NCBI GenBank assembly: GCA_977017575.1
Contig: CDRNVI010000099.1
Coordinates: 1-64,000 of the forward strand
Direction: 5' to 3'
Length of the DNA: 64,000 nt
Source: Paramoeba atlantica
Taxonomy: Eukaryota; Discosea
Every line of letters begins with the position of its first letter. Positions within the stretch are counted from its first letter, which is position 1. Below the pieces are notes generated by a model. It saw nothing but the letters and a program-made list of their open reading frames with translations. It ran no database searches and was not told the origin of the DNA. Shown piece by piece: positions 19,800 through 28,989 of the stretch. Made by a program: the position numbers and the translations under genes.

Positions 19800-20272
19800 A
19801 GGAATAAAAAAAGGGTTTGAAATTACTCTAGCACGAAATGCCACTCTATTACTGTACCTGAACACACTTCAACCTCGTAAACGCCAACTTCACTTTTCAT
19901 ACATTGTCAAACCATACAAAATTTCAAATTCCTTTCTTGGCAGTCTTCCACTAAAAGTGGCTTTTTCATTACTAATACAGTAATGATTCAACTTCCTACT
20001 TCTACCACTATAGTGAAGTGTCTTAGCTCGGGCGGCGGGGTGCGCTAAGCCCCAACACTACTAGCCTAAATCATCAACCAAAGCTTTCAAAGTGTGGTAG
20101 CAGTGCCCCTGGCCGGAGTGATTCTCTTTCTCTTTCCTTTATTTCTACCGCCCACCTTTCCACGCCCTTCTTTTTCTACACATCCTCGCTCTGTGTCTCT
20201 CCTGTCCCACCCTCTCTCTGAGAATAGCTCTCTCTGAGAATAGTATGACCCTGCTCGTTTTTTTTTCTCTAC
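19800..20272. other. 5' flank of the Helitron
   Basis: Contains a small GGGCGGCGGGGTGCGC patch near 20028 and a short CTCTCTGAGAATAG duplication (20213-20241). No gene is seen. The Helitron start may lie here but was not identified. Confidence 0.3.
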
Positions 20273-20345
20273 ATATATACAAAATGCAAACCGTGTTTTT
20301 GGTGGCCAGCTGGCCACTTTTCGACGAAGCACAAACCGGGTTTTT
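20273..20345 (+). repeat. Left direct repeat bounding the minisatellite region
   Basis: TATATACAAAATGCAAACCG, TGTTTTTGGTGGCCAGCTGG and CCACTTTT recur at 22671-22722. A second, slightly changed GGTTTTTGGTGGCCAGCTGG follows at 20338 and leads into the array. The TGGCCAGCTGGCCA core is the seed of the 27-bp units. Confidence 0.7.
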
Positions 20346-21345
20346 GGTGGCCAGCTGGCCACCCTTCCACAACATGGCCAGCTGGCCACCCTTCCACAAC
20401 ATGGCCAACTGGCCACCCTTCCACAACATGGCCAGCTGGCCACCCTTCCACAACATGGCCAGCTGGCCACCCTTCCACAACATGGCCAGCTGGCCACCCT
20501 TCCACAACATGGCCAGCTGGCCACCCTTCCACAACATGGCCAGCTGGCCACCCTTCCACAACATGGCCAGCTGGCCACCCTTCCACAACATGGCCAGCCG
20601 GCCACTCTTCCACAACATGGCCAGCTGGCCACCCTTCCACAACATGGCCAGCTGGCCACCCTTCCACAACATGGCCAGCTGGCCACCCTTCCACAACATG
20701 GCCAGCCGGCCACCCTTCCACAACATGGCCAGCTGGCCACCCTTCCACAACATGGCCAGCTGGCCACCCTTCCACAACATGGCCAGCTGGCCACCCTTCC
20801 ACAACATGGCCAGCTGGCCACCCTTCCACAACATGGCCAGCTGGCCACCCTTCCACAACATGGCCAGCTGGCCACCCTTCCACAACATGGCCAGCTGGCC
20901 ACCCTTCCACAACATGGCCAGCTGGCCACCCTTCCACAACATGGCCAGCTGGCCACCCTTCCACAACATGGCCAGCTGGCCACCCTTCCACAACATGGCC
21001 AGCTGGCCACCCTTCCACAACATGGCCAGCTGGCCACCCTTCCACAACATGGCCAGCTGGCCACCCTTCCACAACATGGCCAGCTGGCCACCCTTCCACA
21101 ACATGGCCAGCTGGCCACCCTTCCACAACATGGCCAGCTGGCCACCCTTCCACAACATGGCCAGCTGGCCACCCTTCCACAACATGGCCAGCTGGCCACC
21201 CTTCCACAACATGGCCAGCTGGCCACCCTTCCACAACATGGCCAGCTGGCCACCCTTCCACAACATGGCCAGCTGGCCACCCTTCCACAACATGGCCAGC
21301 TGGCCACCCTTCCACAACATGGCCAGCTGGCCACCCTTCCACAAA
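20346..21345. repeat. 27-bp minisatellite, about 37 copies, open in all six frames
   Basis: The unit is CAGCTGGCCACCC then TTCCACAACATGGC. It is 27 bp long, so every frame repeats as a 9-residue peptide: on the plus strand MASWPPFHN, on the minus strand ASWPCCGRV, WKGGQLAML or EGWPAGHVV. Sequence variants (AACTGG, AGCCGG, CACTC) occur only in the left third, up to about 20710. From there to 21345 about 23 copies are identical. That pattern fits recent one-sided expansion rather than selection on a protein. Confidence 0.95.
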
Positions 21346-21582
21346 TTGGCCACTTCTAAAACATGGTCACTTCCACAACATGGCCAGCTGGCCATGATGA
21401 TTTCGAATACGAGGAGGTACGTGTTCGGGTGCACTGTTCGTCGTTCGTGTAATAAGGCGTTGTACTTGAGGCGTTTATATTCATTCCAGCTGGCCACCCT
21501 TCCACAACATGGCCAGCTGGCCACTCTTCCACAACACTCTCCCACCCCTGTGGGACTCACTCAGTCGACTCACTCAACGTGA
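21346..21582. other. Junction between the two arrays
   Basis: About 21365-21485 is unique sequence set between pieces of the 27-bp unit: CATGGCCAGCTGGCCA at about 21378 and two more units at 21488-21534. It looks like an insertion into the end of the array. Confidence 0.45.
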
Positions 21583-22640
21583 GTCACTGCCCCACGTGGC
21601 AGTGCTCTGACTCTCTCACGTGCCACTGTAGGTACAGTGCCGATGCAGTCGCTACCTTACGTGGCAGTACTCTCACTCTCTCACGTGCTACTGCAGCTGC
21701 ACTGCATCACTGCAGTCACTGCCTCACGTGGCATTGCCTCTCACTCTGCCACTGTATCTACACTGCAATCACTGCCTCACGTGGCAGTACACTTACTCTC
21801 TCACGTGCCACTGTATCTACACTGCAGTCGCTGCCTCGCGTGACACTACTCTTACTCTCGCACGTGCCATTGCAGCTACACTGCATCACTGCCTCACGTG
21901 GCACTGCTCTCACTCTCGCACGTGCCACTGTAGGTACAGTGCCGATGCAGTAACTGCCTCACGTGGCAGTACTCTCACTCTCTCACGTGCTACTGCAGCT
22001 ACAATGCAGTCACTGCCTCACGTGGCACTAGTCTTACTTTCGCACGTGCCACTGCAGCTAAACTGCATCACTGCCTCACGGGGAACTGCTCTCACTCTCT
22101 CACGTGCCACTGTAGGTACAGTGCCGATGCAGTCACTACCTCACGTGGCAGTACTCTCACTCTCTCACGTGCCACTGCAGCTACACTGCAGTCACTGCCC
22201 CACGTGGCAGTACTCTCACTCTCTCACGTGCTACTGCAGCTGCACTGCATCACTGCAGTCACTGCCTCACGTGGCACTGCCTGTCACTCTGCCACTGTAT
22301 GTACGCTGCAATCACTGCCTCACGTGGTAGTACACTTACTCTCTCACGTGCTACTGCAGCTGGACTGCATCACTGCAGTCACTGCCTCACGTGGCACTAC
22401 TCTTACTCTCTCACGTGCCAGTGCAGCTACACTGCATCACTGCAGTCACTGCCTCACATAGCAGTGCACTTACTCTCTCACGTGCCACTGCAGCTACACT
22501 GCATCACTGCAGTCACTGCCTCACATTGCAGTGCACTTACTTTGGCACGTGCCACTGCAGCTGCACTGCATCACTGTGCAATCACTGCCTCACGTGGCAC
22601 TGCTCTCACTCTCTCAAGGGCCACTTTAGCTACACACTGT
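21583..22640. repeat. CACGTG-rich tandem array
   Basis: Imperfect units of about 60-110 bp are built from CACTGCCTCACGTGGCAGTA, CTCTCACTCTCTCACGTGCC, ACTGCAGCTACACTGCATCA and CTGCAGT. The palindrome CACGTG occurs more than 20 times in about 1.06 kb. Unit length varies because the CATCACTGCAGT block is present or absent. Open frames across it follow from the repeat and look non-coding. Confidence 0.85.
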
Positions 22641-22670
22641 GCCACTCGGACCTGCACATTATTTTTCTCT

Positions 22671-22722
22671 CTATATATATACAAAATGCAAACCGTGTTT
22701 TTGGTGGCCAGCTGGCCACTTT
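22671..22722 (+). repeat. Right direct repeat bounding the minisatellite region
   Basis: Matches 20273-20325 over about 50 bp (ATATACAAAATGCAAACCGT, then GTTTTTGGTGGCCAGCTGGC). Together the pair encloses both arrays. Confidence 0.7.
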
Positions 22723-22810
22723 TTTCAAGAAAAAAAAATCTGAAAAAAAAAATCGTTCCGAATTTGTTTTTTTCGCGATTTTGAGCATATAATTTTTTTT
22801 GTTCAAAAAT

Positions 22811-22886
22811 GTCGATGCCGGGAATCGAACCGCGGACATCCAGCGTCAAAATGGAACCCCTTTACCAACTGGACTACTCAAAGGAC
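22811..22886 (-). pseudogene. tRNA-like sequence, decayed
   Basis: On the minus strand it has CCAGTTGGTAAAGG (A-box/D-arm type) and GGTTCGATTCCCGG (B-box/T-arm type) at tRNA-like spacing. It ends in CATCGAC, close to the tail of the tRNA-like head at about 4410. Only about four of seven acceptor pairs and three of five T-stem pairs form, so it is unlikely to be a working tRNA. It could be a SINE head or a relict tRNA gene. Confidence 0.45.
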
Positions 22887-23200
22887 TCTCCTTAGTCAAC
22901 CAGTTTGTCGTATCGCAGACCTTTGCAGACGCACTTTTTTTTACCAAAAGTGTTCTACAATTTGGGAAATGAGGTCGTTGTAGATAATTTTTCGAGTATT
23001 AAAGAGTTCATCTAATGAGTTACTGCTACGTTTTAAAATTTTGAAAAAACTCGATCTCTCACTTCTTTGAGGGGCATTTTCAAGTTTTGGAATTAACCTT
23101 AGTAAGCGAGTTAGATACTCCGTATCTCCCTCAATAAATTATTACTTACTAAACTATTATTTATAATATGTAAGGAAAAAAAAAGGTGTTGCTGAAAAGT
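22887..23200. other. Spacer with a shared GTATCTCCCTCA string
   Basis: The stretch 23090-23133 repeats the sequence at 2876-2932 (GTAAGCGAGTTAGATACTCC, then GTATCTCCCTCA). No gene is seen. Confidence 0.35.
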
Positions 23201-23204
23201 GAAA

Positions 23205-23890
23205 GGGGGCTGAAAAGTGACCCCCCACATTTTGTTTCGTACAAATGTCCCTTTGAGCTGATTTTTGTGGTATTTTGCAGGTCTTATCATAGGAACTTTG
23301 CGCGCTTTTTAGCGGGCCGCAACAGAGAACACAGATTAATTATAACGTTGTCGATCACATTTTGAGAGATATCGGCGAGCTTGTGCCGAATATACAGACC
23401 CCCTGATCCCCCGCTTTAATACGGAATTTTTCGATGTTTTTGGATAGAAATTGGTGGAAGTACACCATCAATTTCCGAATCAATTGGTGGAAGTATACGG
23501 GGAATTTAAGGATTGGAAAAAAACACCCTTTTTTTCTTTTTTTTCGAATTCCATTGTTCAAGAGCACGACCCAAATTGTCACCCTCAAGTCGAGTTATGG
23601 AGTTGATGCTGATGCTTCGAGCATCATTATACATGCATGAACCTCAACCTACCTAGGAAGGAGGAGCCTACGCCTGACGCAGGTAAATGGGCTGTACCAA
23701 CAACTCCTTATGGAGTGCTGATATCGAGGGCCAGGAAATGCCAAACTCTGTATATATACAGAAGATACATAGATATAAACCCCGCGTCTTTGAAAAGTGA
23801 CCCCCCACTTTTTTTTCGTACAAGCGTCCGTTTGAGCTGACTTTTGTTGCATTTTGAAGATCTCAACGCAAAGAGTTTGCGCGTGAAGAA
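23205..23890. mobile_element. Two Tc1-type terminal repeat pieces in direct order
   Basis: The stretch 23215-23310 and 23780-23885 both read AAAAGTGACCCCCCAC, then CGTACAA, GTCC, TTTGAGCTGA and TTTTGTGGTATTTTGCAG-type sequence. The same inner motif lies in the inverted repeats of the Tc1/mariner element at 60079-61197 and at 4126-4195 and 28655-28745. The intervening 470 bp has no transposase and carries a twofold AATTGGTGGAAGTA motif (23450, 23490). Confidence 0.45.
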
Positions 23891-23918
23891 ACGAAACAAA
23901 AAGAAGCGAATACGTATA

Positions 23919-24228
23919 CTATCCCCCCCTATTTAATAGGGCTACGTGTGACCCCCCTTTAATAGGGCCATTTTGTCTGGAAAGCCAAAAAAGCTTTAAG
24001 GAAAGGTGCCAAAAAAATGCCGAATCCGACGCGAAGCGGCGGATTTTTTTTTTGTATGTACCCCAACAACCAAAAGTGTATAAAGAGGGAGTAGGACCTT
24101 GTTTCACAACGATAAAAAAGGCGCCGCGAAGCGACGCCGATTTTTTCTTTCACATTATTATCCATGTTCCCCCCCTTTAATAGGGCCTTTTGCCCAAAAT
24201 CAGAGTCCTATTAAATAGGGGGGGATAG
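23919..24228. mobile_element. MITE, CTATCCCCCCC ends, TA duplication
   Basis: The left end is TA then CTATCCCCCCCTATTTAATA. The right end mirrors it (TATTAAATAGGGGGGGATAG then TA). A second inverted pair sits just inside (CCCCCCTTTAATAGGGCC, both ends). It is 310 bp and non-coding. Its inner AGTGTATAAAGAGG and GGACCTTGTTT strings match the repeat at 37380-37430, 45010-45050 and 58630-58670, so it is probably a short form of that family. Confidence 0.7.
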
Positions 24229-24434
24229 TATTTTAGAGAAGAATTACCATTTTTTCACTTTTTCGTCTTTCAATCTTATACACTCCTTAAGGCGTGAGTC
24301 AAAACTTAAGACCGTTTTGTCGATCACATTTTGAGATAAACAAGACCACGTTTTGAGTACACATCGGATGAGTGAAGGCTTATCCGATGGGGTATGTTCG
24401 TCCACTACCCCTTAAACCATAGACCAGATGTTTT

Positions 24435-24635
24435 CTATTGAGAAAGATCTGGTGAGTCGGCGGACCAATTTTTTAGAAGTTCACTCATTGTGCTTTTAAT
24501 GTACTCTTTGGAGGCACGGGTAGTGTTTGACGTTGCCCCCTCTTGTTGAAATATATGATGAGGGGGGTCCACCTCGCTTAATGCTTTTACGTACGTCATA
24601 CTCGTAATACATGTTTCATCTTGTAGAAAAATCAA
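24435..24635 (-). pseudogene. Tc1/mariner transposase fragment
   Basis: The minus frame contains FQQEGATSNTTRASKEYIKS, then LLKNWSADSPDLSQ. Tc1-family transposases have QQDGA...H near the second catalytic Asp and W-P-x-x-S-P-D-L-N-P-I-E near the last catalytic residue. Here the Asp is Glu, and the frame ends just after SPDLSQ, before the final catalytic residue. It is a short broken piece without ends. Confidence 0.65.
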
Positions 24636-25320
24636 ATACCTCCGCCCTACCCCAATAGCCCCCCAAGCTTAGTACCTTGGACCCCAAGGTACTTTTTGAC
24701 GCGTGGCTGCTTTTTGACCGCGCCTTACCCACATATTTCTTGTGCTATCTCGGTGTCTCATGCTATCTTCTTTCGGTGTCTCATGCTATCTATGTCTTGT
24801 GCTATCTCGGTGTATCTCGGTGTATCATCTGCAAAGGAACATTCCCACTATCAGTAACCCCCCCTCTTGGTGATGATTTAGCCAACGTGATGATTTAGGC
24901 ATCTTTGAAAAAAAAGGTTGAAAAATCAATTTTATTTTCTTGATATTTTTTTGTGTTTTTAATTGAGCAAAAAACAGCGGGAACGTACAGAGCTCAAAAT
25001 TTTGAACGAAAAAATAGTATGACAACCCTGCCATGCTCTTTCGTGCGAAAAATAAGGGGGGGTCACTTATTGGTGACGCGGGGTTTAAACCTAGGGACAC
25101 GAATAAGTCACCCCCCCCCCCCCTTACTTTTTGCATGAAGGGGCCTAAGGGGTTTATGACACCACGAATATGTTGTTTTGGTGTACACCCCCTAGGCCCA
25201 CCGGAAACCTACCCTCCCCCCCGCCCTATCTTATTTTGAAATATCGTATCATGAAATTTTCATTTTCAAAACATACAATGAAATACACGCATTATACGAC
25301 GCATTGTAGAATCACTTAAA
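24636..25320. other. Spacer with a C/G-tract hairpin element
   Basis: About 24740-24830 has several TGTCTCATGCTATCT/GGTGTATC repeats. The stretch 25051-25130 is a hairpin: AATAAGGGGGGGTCACTTAT faces GAATAAGTCACCCCCC, with GTTTAAACCTAGGGACAC between. The string GTGACTTATCGTGTCCCTAGG also occurs at 28735-28755. No gene is seen. Confidence 0.45.
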
Positions 25321-25321
25321 G

Positions 25322-25798
25322 TTACGAATCAATAATATTATCGGTTTCAACTTCAGAATGCAAACACTCAGATGTGCACGTGTTATCTTCAGTATAGTAG
25401 CTTCTGGTTTCTCCCTTTTGCGTATTGCACTGCTCAATAGGTTTTATCGACTTATCCAAATAAGGTAAATATGACATGTTTCCTCGTAAAAACATTTGAT
25501 TGGCGACTGTACATGTTCCAATACTGGCTTGTCGACTACTGTACTTGTTACTTAACACTGAAAGCCACGAATCGCATTGCGTTACTACAGAAGGAAGCGA
25601 AATCCAATGTTTCGCTGCCCGATACACTTCCGGTAACATTGTCCGCCCGATGTCCTCCCACCGCACGTGCTCGTTCGTGTGCTTGACGGGACTTATGTGA
25701 TAATTAGCGGCGGTAACAAAAGCATTCCAAGCAATCTCAGTAATACCGAACAAATCTTCACTCTCATCTCGGAAAAATAGGTTGTTGGCGCGATGCAC
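25322..25798 (-). pseudogene. hAT-like transposase, C-terminal segment
   Basis: The frame contains RANNLF, FGITEIAWNAFVTAANYHI, LPEVYRAAKHWISLPSVVTQ, CDSWLSVLSNKYSSRQASIG and ANQMFLRGN. The pattern of a helix, L-S-x-P, a Ser/Cys-rich turn, R-x-x-L/S and V-x-N-x-x-x-L-R-x-N resembles the hAT C-terminal dimerisation region, although the usual S-E-R is replaced by C-D-S. Homologous pieces occur at 62060-62420. It is probably the end of the element whose main part is 26271-27845. Between them lie 25889-26146 and a CCTAT pentamer repeat (25812-25835). Confidence 0.5.
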
Positions 25799-25888
25799 TG
25801 ATATCAGTCGAGCCTATCCTATCCTATCCTATCCTAAAACACTGGTTATTAAAACCAGTTAAGAAAACAACCTTTTCTTACGTTGTAA

Positions 25889-26146
25889 CTACTTTGGATC
25901 CTTAGAAGTTTCATCCTTATCCCCCCCAGATTCTTCCATTACCTGTTGAAGTTCTTTTTTGGTCCCTTTATACTGCTTCTTTTTGACTTTATGAGTATTA
26001 CTGGAACCTAAGTACTCATTCTCTTCCGAAGGGAGTTCCACGGAACTTACACCTACCTTGAGAGGCGGTGTACCATCCTCAACCGCAAACCGCTTAGCTA
26101 CAGACAACGTTTTAGCCTCACCAGACAATTTAACCTCACCAGACAT
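25889..26146 (-). CDS. Small charged ORF within the hAT-like element
   Basis: An 85-codon frame starting MSGEVKLSGEAKTLSVAKRF and ending in a charged tail (KKKQYKGTKKELQQVMEESG, then DKDETSKDPK). It lies between the main and C-terminal parts of the hAT-like transposase on the same strand, so it may be a linker segment in another frame or an exon. The start overlaps a short GTCTGGTGAGG duplication. Confidence 0.35.
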   Translation of the reverse strand: MSGEVKLSGEAKTLSVAKRFAVEDGTPPLKVGVSSVELPSEENEYLGSSNTHKVKKKQYKGTKKELQQVMEESGGDKDETSKDPK

Positions 26147-26270
26147 TCAGACGAGCACATTCCGCAACCGATTTAGATACGCGTTCGTTTTCTAGTTCTC
26201 GGTGCAGGTATTCCATAACAGTGCGCATTTCTTTAACAAGAAAAGAGATAGAAACAAATTTGCCCAGCAC

Positions 26271-27845
26271 TCACCGAGTGACGCCACCTAGTTTGGGGGT
26301 TTCTACGGCCCTATTGGCTCGTGAAATGTTCAAAGCTTCGGAAATCTGAGCTCCATGTTTAATAAGAATTTCGTGCTTTTCCTTCGTATCCTCTGCATTA
26401 TCAAGTTCACTTAATAGTAAATCCGCGCTCTCTCCCACAACGGGCTTCAGGACGTAAAGTGCTTCCCGAATTCGGGATTCGAGATTAAGTATCCAAGAAT
26501 TGGGCGCCTCTTCCATTCCGAGGGCCCCATAAGATTGCATGAAAAAAAATTCAGCGTCGACTACTCGCTTCTCAAACTTCGCAAGCTGGACGCCTAAGGC
26601 GACGCCCCTGTACTTGCCTTGCTTTGCACTAGTTTGTGCTCCGGAGTAGAATGCGTTGCAGAAGGAACGCTTAAGTCGAAAAATAGGCTTGTTTTCGTAA
26701 TCCTTTAATGTCTGTTTCGCATTGTTGTTAAGCACGTGTCCTACGCAGCTCAACAAAGTTATCTTAGGCAGCCTCTCTCGTACCCCGAGTTGAATGTTGA
26801 TGCGATCGGTGGAACCGATGTCTTGAATTCTCCCATAAAACTCAGCTAAATTCCCCATGTATTCTTCGCATTCAATGCGAGCAACGTGATTCACAGTTGA
26901 GCCATCGACTTGTAAAAATCGTAGCTTGAAGATGCAATCTTCGTGAAGCACTCCGGCCAAAGAATTTATGAGAGTATGTGCTGCTTCTTTCCCGTCAAAG
27001 GCACCGTGTTTTCTACTATACATTGGAGGTAGTAGAAACCGTGCACTCCCAACGTACAACACTCCGATCAGAACATACTCATGCAGTACGCGGTCAATTT
27101 CCGCATCGAGAGCAATTCCGAAGAAGCATTCAGAATCAACCTTCGATCTTATATGGGCCCACAGCTCATCAGTCAACTCTGCTTCCCATTCATGCAATTT
27201 TGTTGAGTGGTTCGGAAGCCGTGGCGCAATAACATGCGGTGGAAGTTTCGGACGGAAATCTTCATATGCTCGCAGTAACCACATGGCCCTTGAGGCAGAC
27301 AAATTGGTGGAGGACAGCAAACACGGTAAAACCTTTCTAGTAAAGACGCTCACAGAATCAATATTTTCTTGATTTATCGATTCTTCAGGCCCTTTGCATT
27401 CGACGCGATGTTTGTAGTATACATTGTTGGAGGGGGAATGCGAGAACGAACAATGTTTACATTGAAGGTGTGCTCTGTTCCCGAAACTATTCCTGAGGAC
27501 CTCATCAGTATTGCGCTGAGCATAGGCCTTGTATTTTTCATTGCGGGAGCTGTCAGGAGATCCACAACATTGCTCTAGCTTGAAATGTTCAGGCAAATTT
27601 TTTTCCGACATTCGATGTCGTGACCTTCGTTCTGGTGTAGGAATGGTGCAATTTGAAATTCTCTGCTTTACGGGGGTTGGCTGCGGAGCTCCTATTGCAA
27701 TGCGAAGAGACGTGCGTTCTTCGCTCCGCTCCGAGACACTCAGACCCGCGGCTGATGAATTTCCTGCTGTAGACTCATTCTCCTCCGTTGGCTGTGAATT
27801 CGTCTGAGTGTGTCCGCGTCTGCTTACGCGAGATCGCTTTCTCAT
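26271..27845 (-). CDS. hAT-like transposase, main part
   Basis: From the second in-frame Met (27845), MRKRSRVSRRGHTQ, the frame gives about 524 residues. The longer reading from 27956 adds a hydrophobic leader that looks like chance. Features: a basic N terminus (nuclear targeting); a zinc finger C-x2-C...H...C (CKHCSFSHSPSNNVYYKHRV then EC); GIALDAEIDR, VDGSTVNHV and LLSCVGHVLNNNAKQTLKD, the last like the C-x-A-H-x-x-N segment of hAT enzymes; and ETPKLGGVTR at the end. The next codon is TGA where the related copy at 4245 has TGG (Trp). The same frame then continues with similarity to that copy (GKFVSISFL against DKFTCIKYL) as far as VAECARLNVW. So the stop looks like a single TGG to TGA change, not a natural end. 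Confidence 0.6.
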   Translation of the reverse strand: MRKRSRVSRRGHTQTNSQPTEENESTAGNSSAAGLSVSERSEERTSLRIAIGAPQPTPVKQRISNCTIPTPERRSRHRMSEKNLPEHFKLEQCCGSPDSSRNEKYKAYAQRNTDEVLRNSFGNRAHLQCKHCSFSHSPSNNVYYKHRVECKGPEESINQENIDSVSVFTRKVLPCLLSSTNLSASRAMWLLRAYEDFRPKLPPHVIAPRLPNHSTKLHEWEAELTDELWAHIRSKVDSECFFGIALDAEIDRVLHEYVLIGVLYVGSARFLLPPMYSRKHGAFDGKEAAHTLINSLAGVLHEDCIFKLRFLQVDGSTVNHVARIECEEYMGNLAEFYGRIQDIGSTDRINIQLGVRERLPKITLLSCVGHVLNNNAKQTLKDYENKPIFRLKRSFCNAFYSGAQTSAKQGKYRGVALGVQLAKFEKRVVDAEFFFMQSYGALGMEEAPNSWILNLESRIREALYVLKPVVGESADLLLSELDNAEDTKEKHEILIKHGAQISEALNISRANRAVETPKLGGVTR

Positions 27846-27959
27846 AAAGCAAAAAGAGAAATGAAAGTCAGGAAAGAATGTAATCAGATGAAACACTATA
27901 ATAAATTTGACTAGTTTCGTTTGGTAAGTACATATAATTATTTTTTTGCTGTGCACCTG

Positions 27960-28340
27960 TTACGAAACGGGTTACCAAAAAAGTGTGTAAGTGGCTAACT
28001 TACACGTGTACGTACACACTTACACGCGGAAGGTATGTATTAAATTAATACGAATGATACACATCAAAAGAGTGAGTTGCTACATCAATATTGCCACATC
28101 AAAAGAGTGAGTTGCCCCAGGAGAAAAGGCCGTCCCCACGCAAAAAATGCGTTGGGCGCGCAAATGTCACGTGTAGGGTGCCATTGGAGTTGGATGGTGT
28201 TGCGTTGCGGTGCTAATATCCAACGTTTCAATCACAAGTGAAACTTGTGTAGAAATGTTAAGTAATGTTCCTTTTTCCCGCAAATTTATTTTTCAGCAAG
28301 ATGGGATGGGTTCACGCACAACGAAAAGTACGAAACCCTA
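27960..28340. other. Spacer upstream of the hAT-like element
   Basis: Contains short direct repeats (ACATCAAAAGAGTGAGTTGC twice, 28065-28115) and ACACTTACACG/TTACACGTGTACG steps (27985-28035). Element ends may lie here but were not resolved. Confidence 0.3.
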
Positions 28341-28354
28341 TTTCTTTACTTCAA

Positions 28355-28745
28355 ACAATTAATACCAAATTGGCCGGCAGGTTCTCCTGACCTTAATCCT
28401 ATTGAGAACGTGTGGGAAATGATTCAGCAACGCGTAAATGAAATGAATCCGTCTTGTACTACACGTCTTGTACCTCTCTAACTAAGTGTGTAAAAAACCT
28501 TTAATAATATTCTTGAATTTGAGCTTGACCGTACTGTTTTAAGTTTCGACAGATGCCTGAAACTATGCAAAAAAAATGGTGGCTAAAAAGTACAAAAGTA
28601 GTAATACTAAATTCACATTTTATTGGTTCCCAGTTTTATTCTCTATATGATATGCGCAAACAAGTGTCACCGAGATCTGCAAAATGCAATAAAAATTAGC
28701 CCAAACGAAGAATTTACCCAAATTTTAGAGGGGGGTGACTTATCG
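28355..28745 (+). pseudogene. Tc1/mariner transposase C-terminal remnant with right terminal repeat
   Basis: The plus frame around 28365-28480 gives NWPAGSPDLNPIENVWEMIQ, the hallmark around the last catalytic Glu of Tc1-type enzymes. A QQDG-like string just upstream (28299) lies in another frame. About 170 bp downstream, 28655-28745 matches Tc1-type terminal repeats seen at 4126, 23215 and 23780, ending AGAGGGGGGTGACTTATCGT. It is a broken element with its left part lost. Confidence 0.65.
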
Positions 28746-28989
28746 TGTCCCTAGGGTTATAACCCAGGGAAAAGTGGACGAGGAAGATACCAATAGTTTA
28801 GGTGCGGCAATTTCCAAAGGAAAAACGGCATCTCTACCTTTTTAGGCGCTTGCCTTCATGCCATAAGGGAGAGAGTGTGCCTTGCGTGACACACACTTCA
28901 AGTTGAAAAAAGCATATGTGGCAAATTGTTTGCAAATCGCTTCCGAAGAAGGGGGTCTCGAGTGGTCCAAAAGGTTCGTTTTTTCCCTA

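Noticed and set aside
20087-21582. Six long overlapping ORFs of 357-471 codons
   Set aside because: They are all readings of one 27-bp minisatellite. Length divisible by three and absence of stop words explain them, so no single frame can be favoured as a gene.
21579-22792. Several ORFs of 68-200 codons rich in Ser, Leu, Thr and His
   Set aside because: They follow from the CACGTG array, and different frames open and close as unit length changes.
22811-22886. Functional tRNA gene on the minus strand
   Set aside because: Only about half of the acceptor and T-stem pairs form, so it is listed as tRNA-like only.
26230-26285. Spliceosomal intron starting at GTGAGT after GGVTR
   Set aside because: Sequence after the TGA still aligns in frame with the copy at 4255-4300, so it is coding rather than intron.
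26271-26290. Nuclear code in which TGA means Trp
   Set aside because: Only one conserved site shows it, and the LRR genes 2, 4, 7 and 8 appear to stop at TGA at matching places. A single mutation is simpler.
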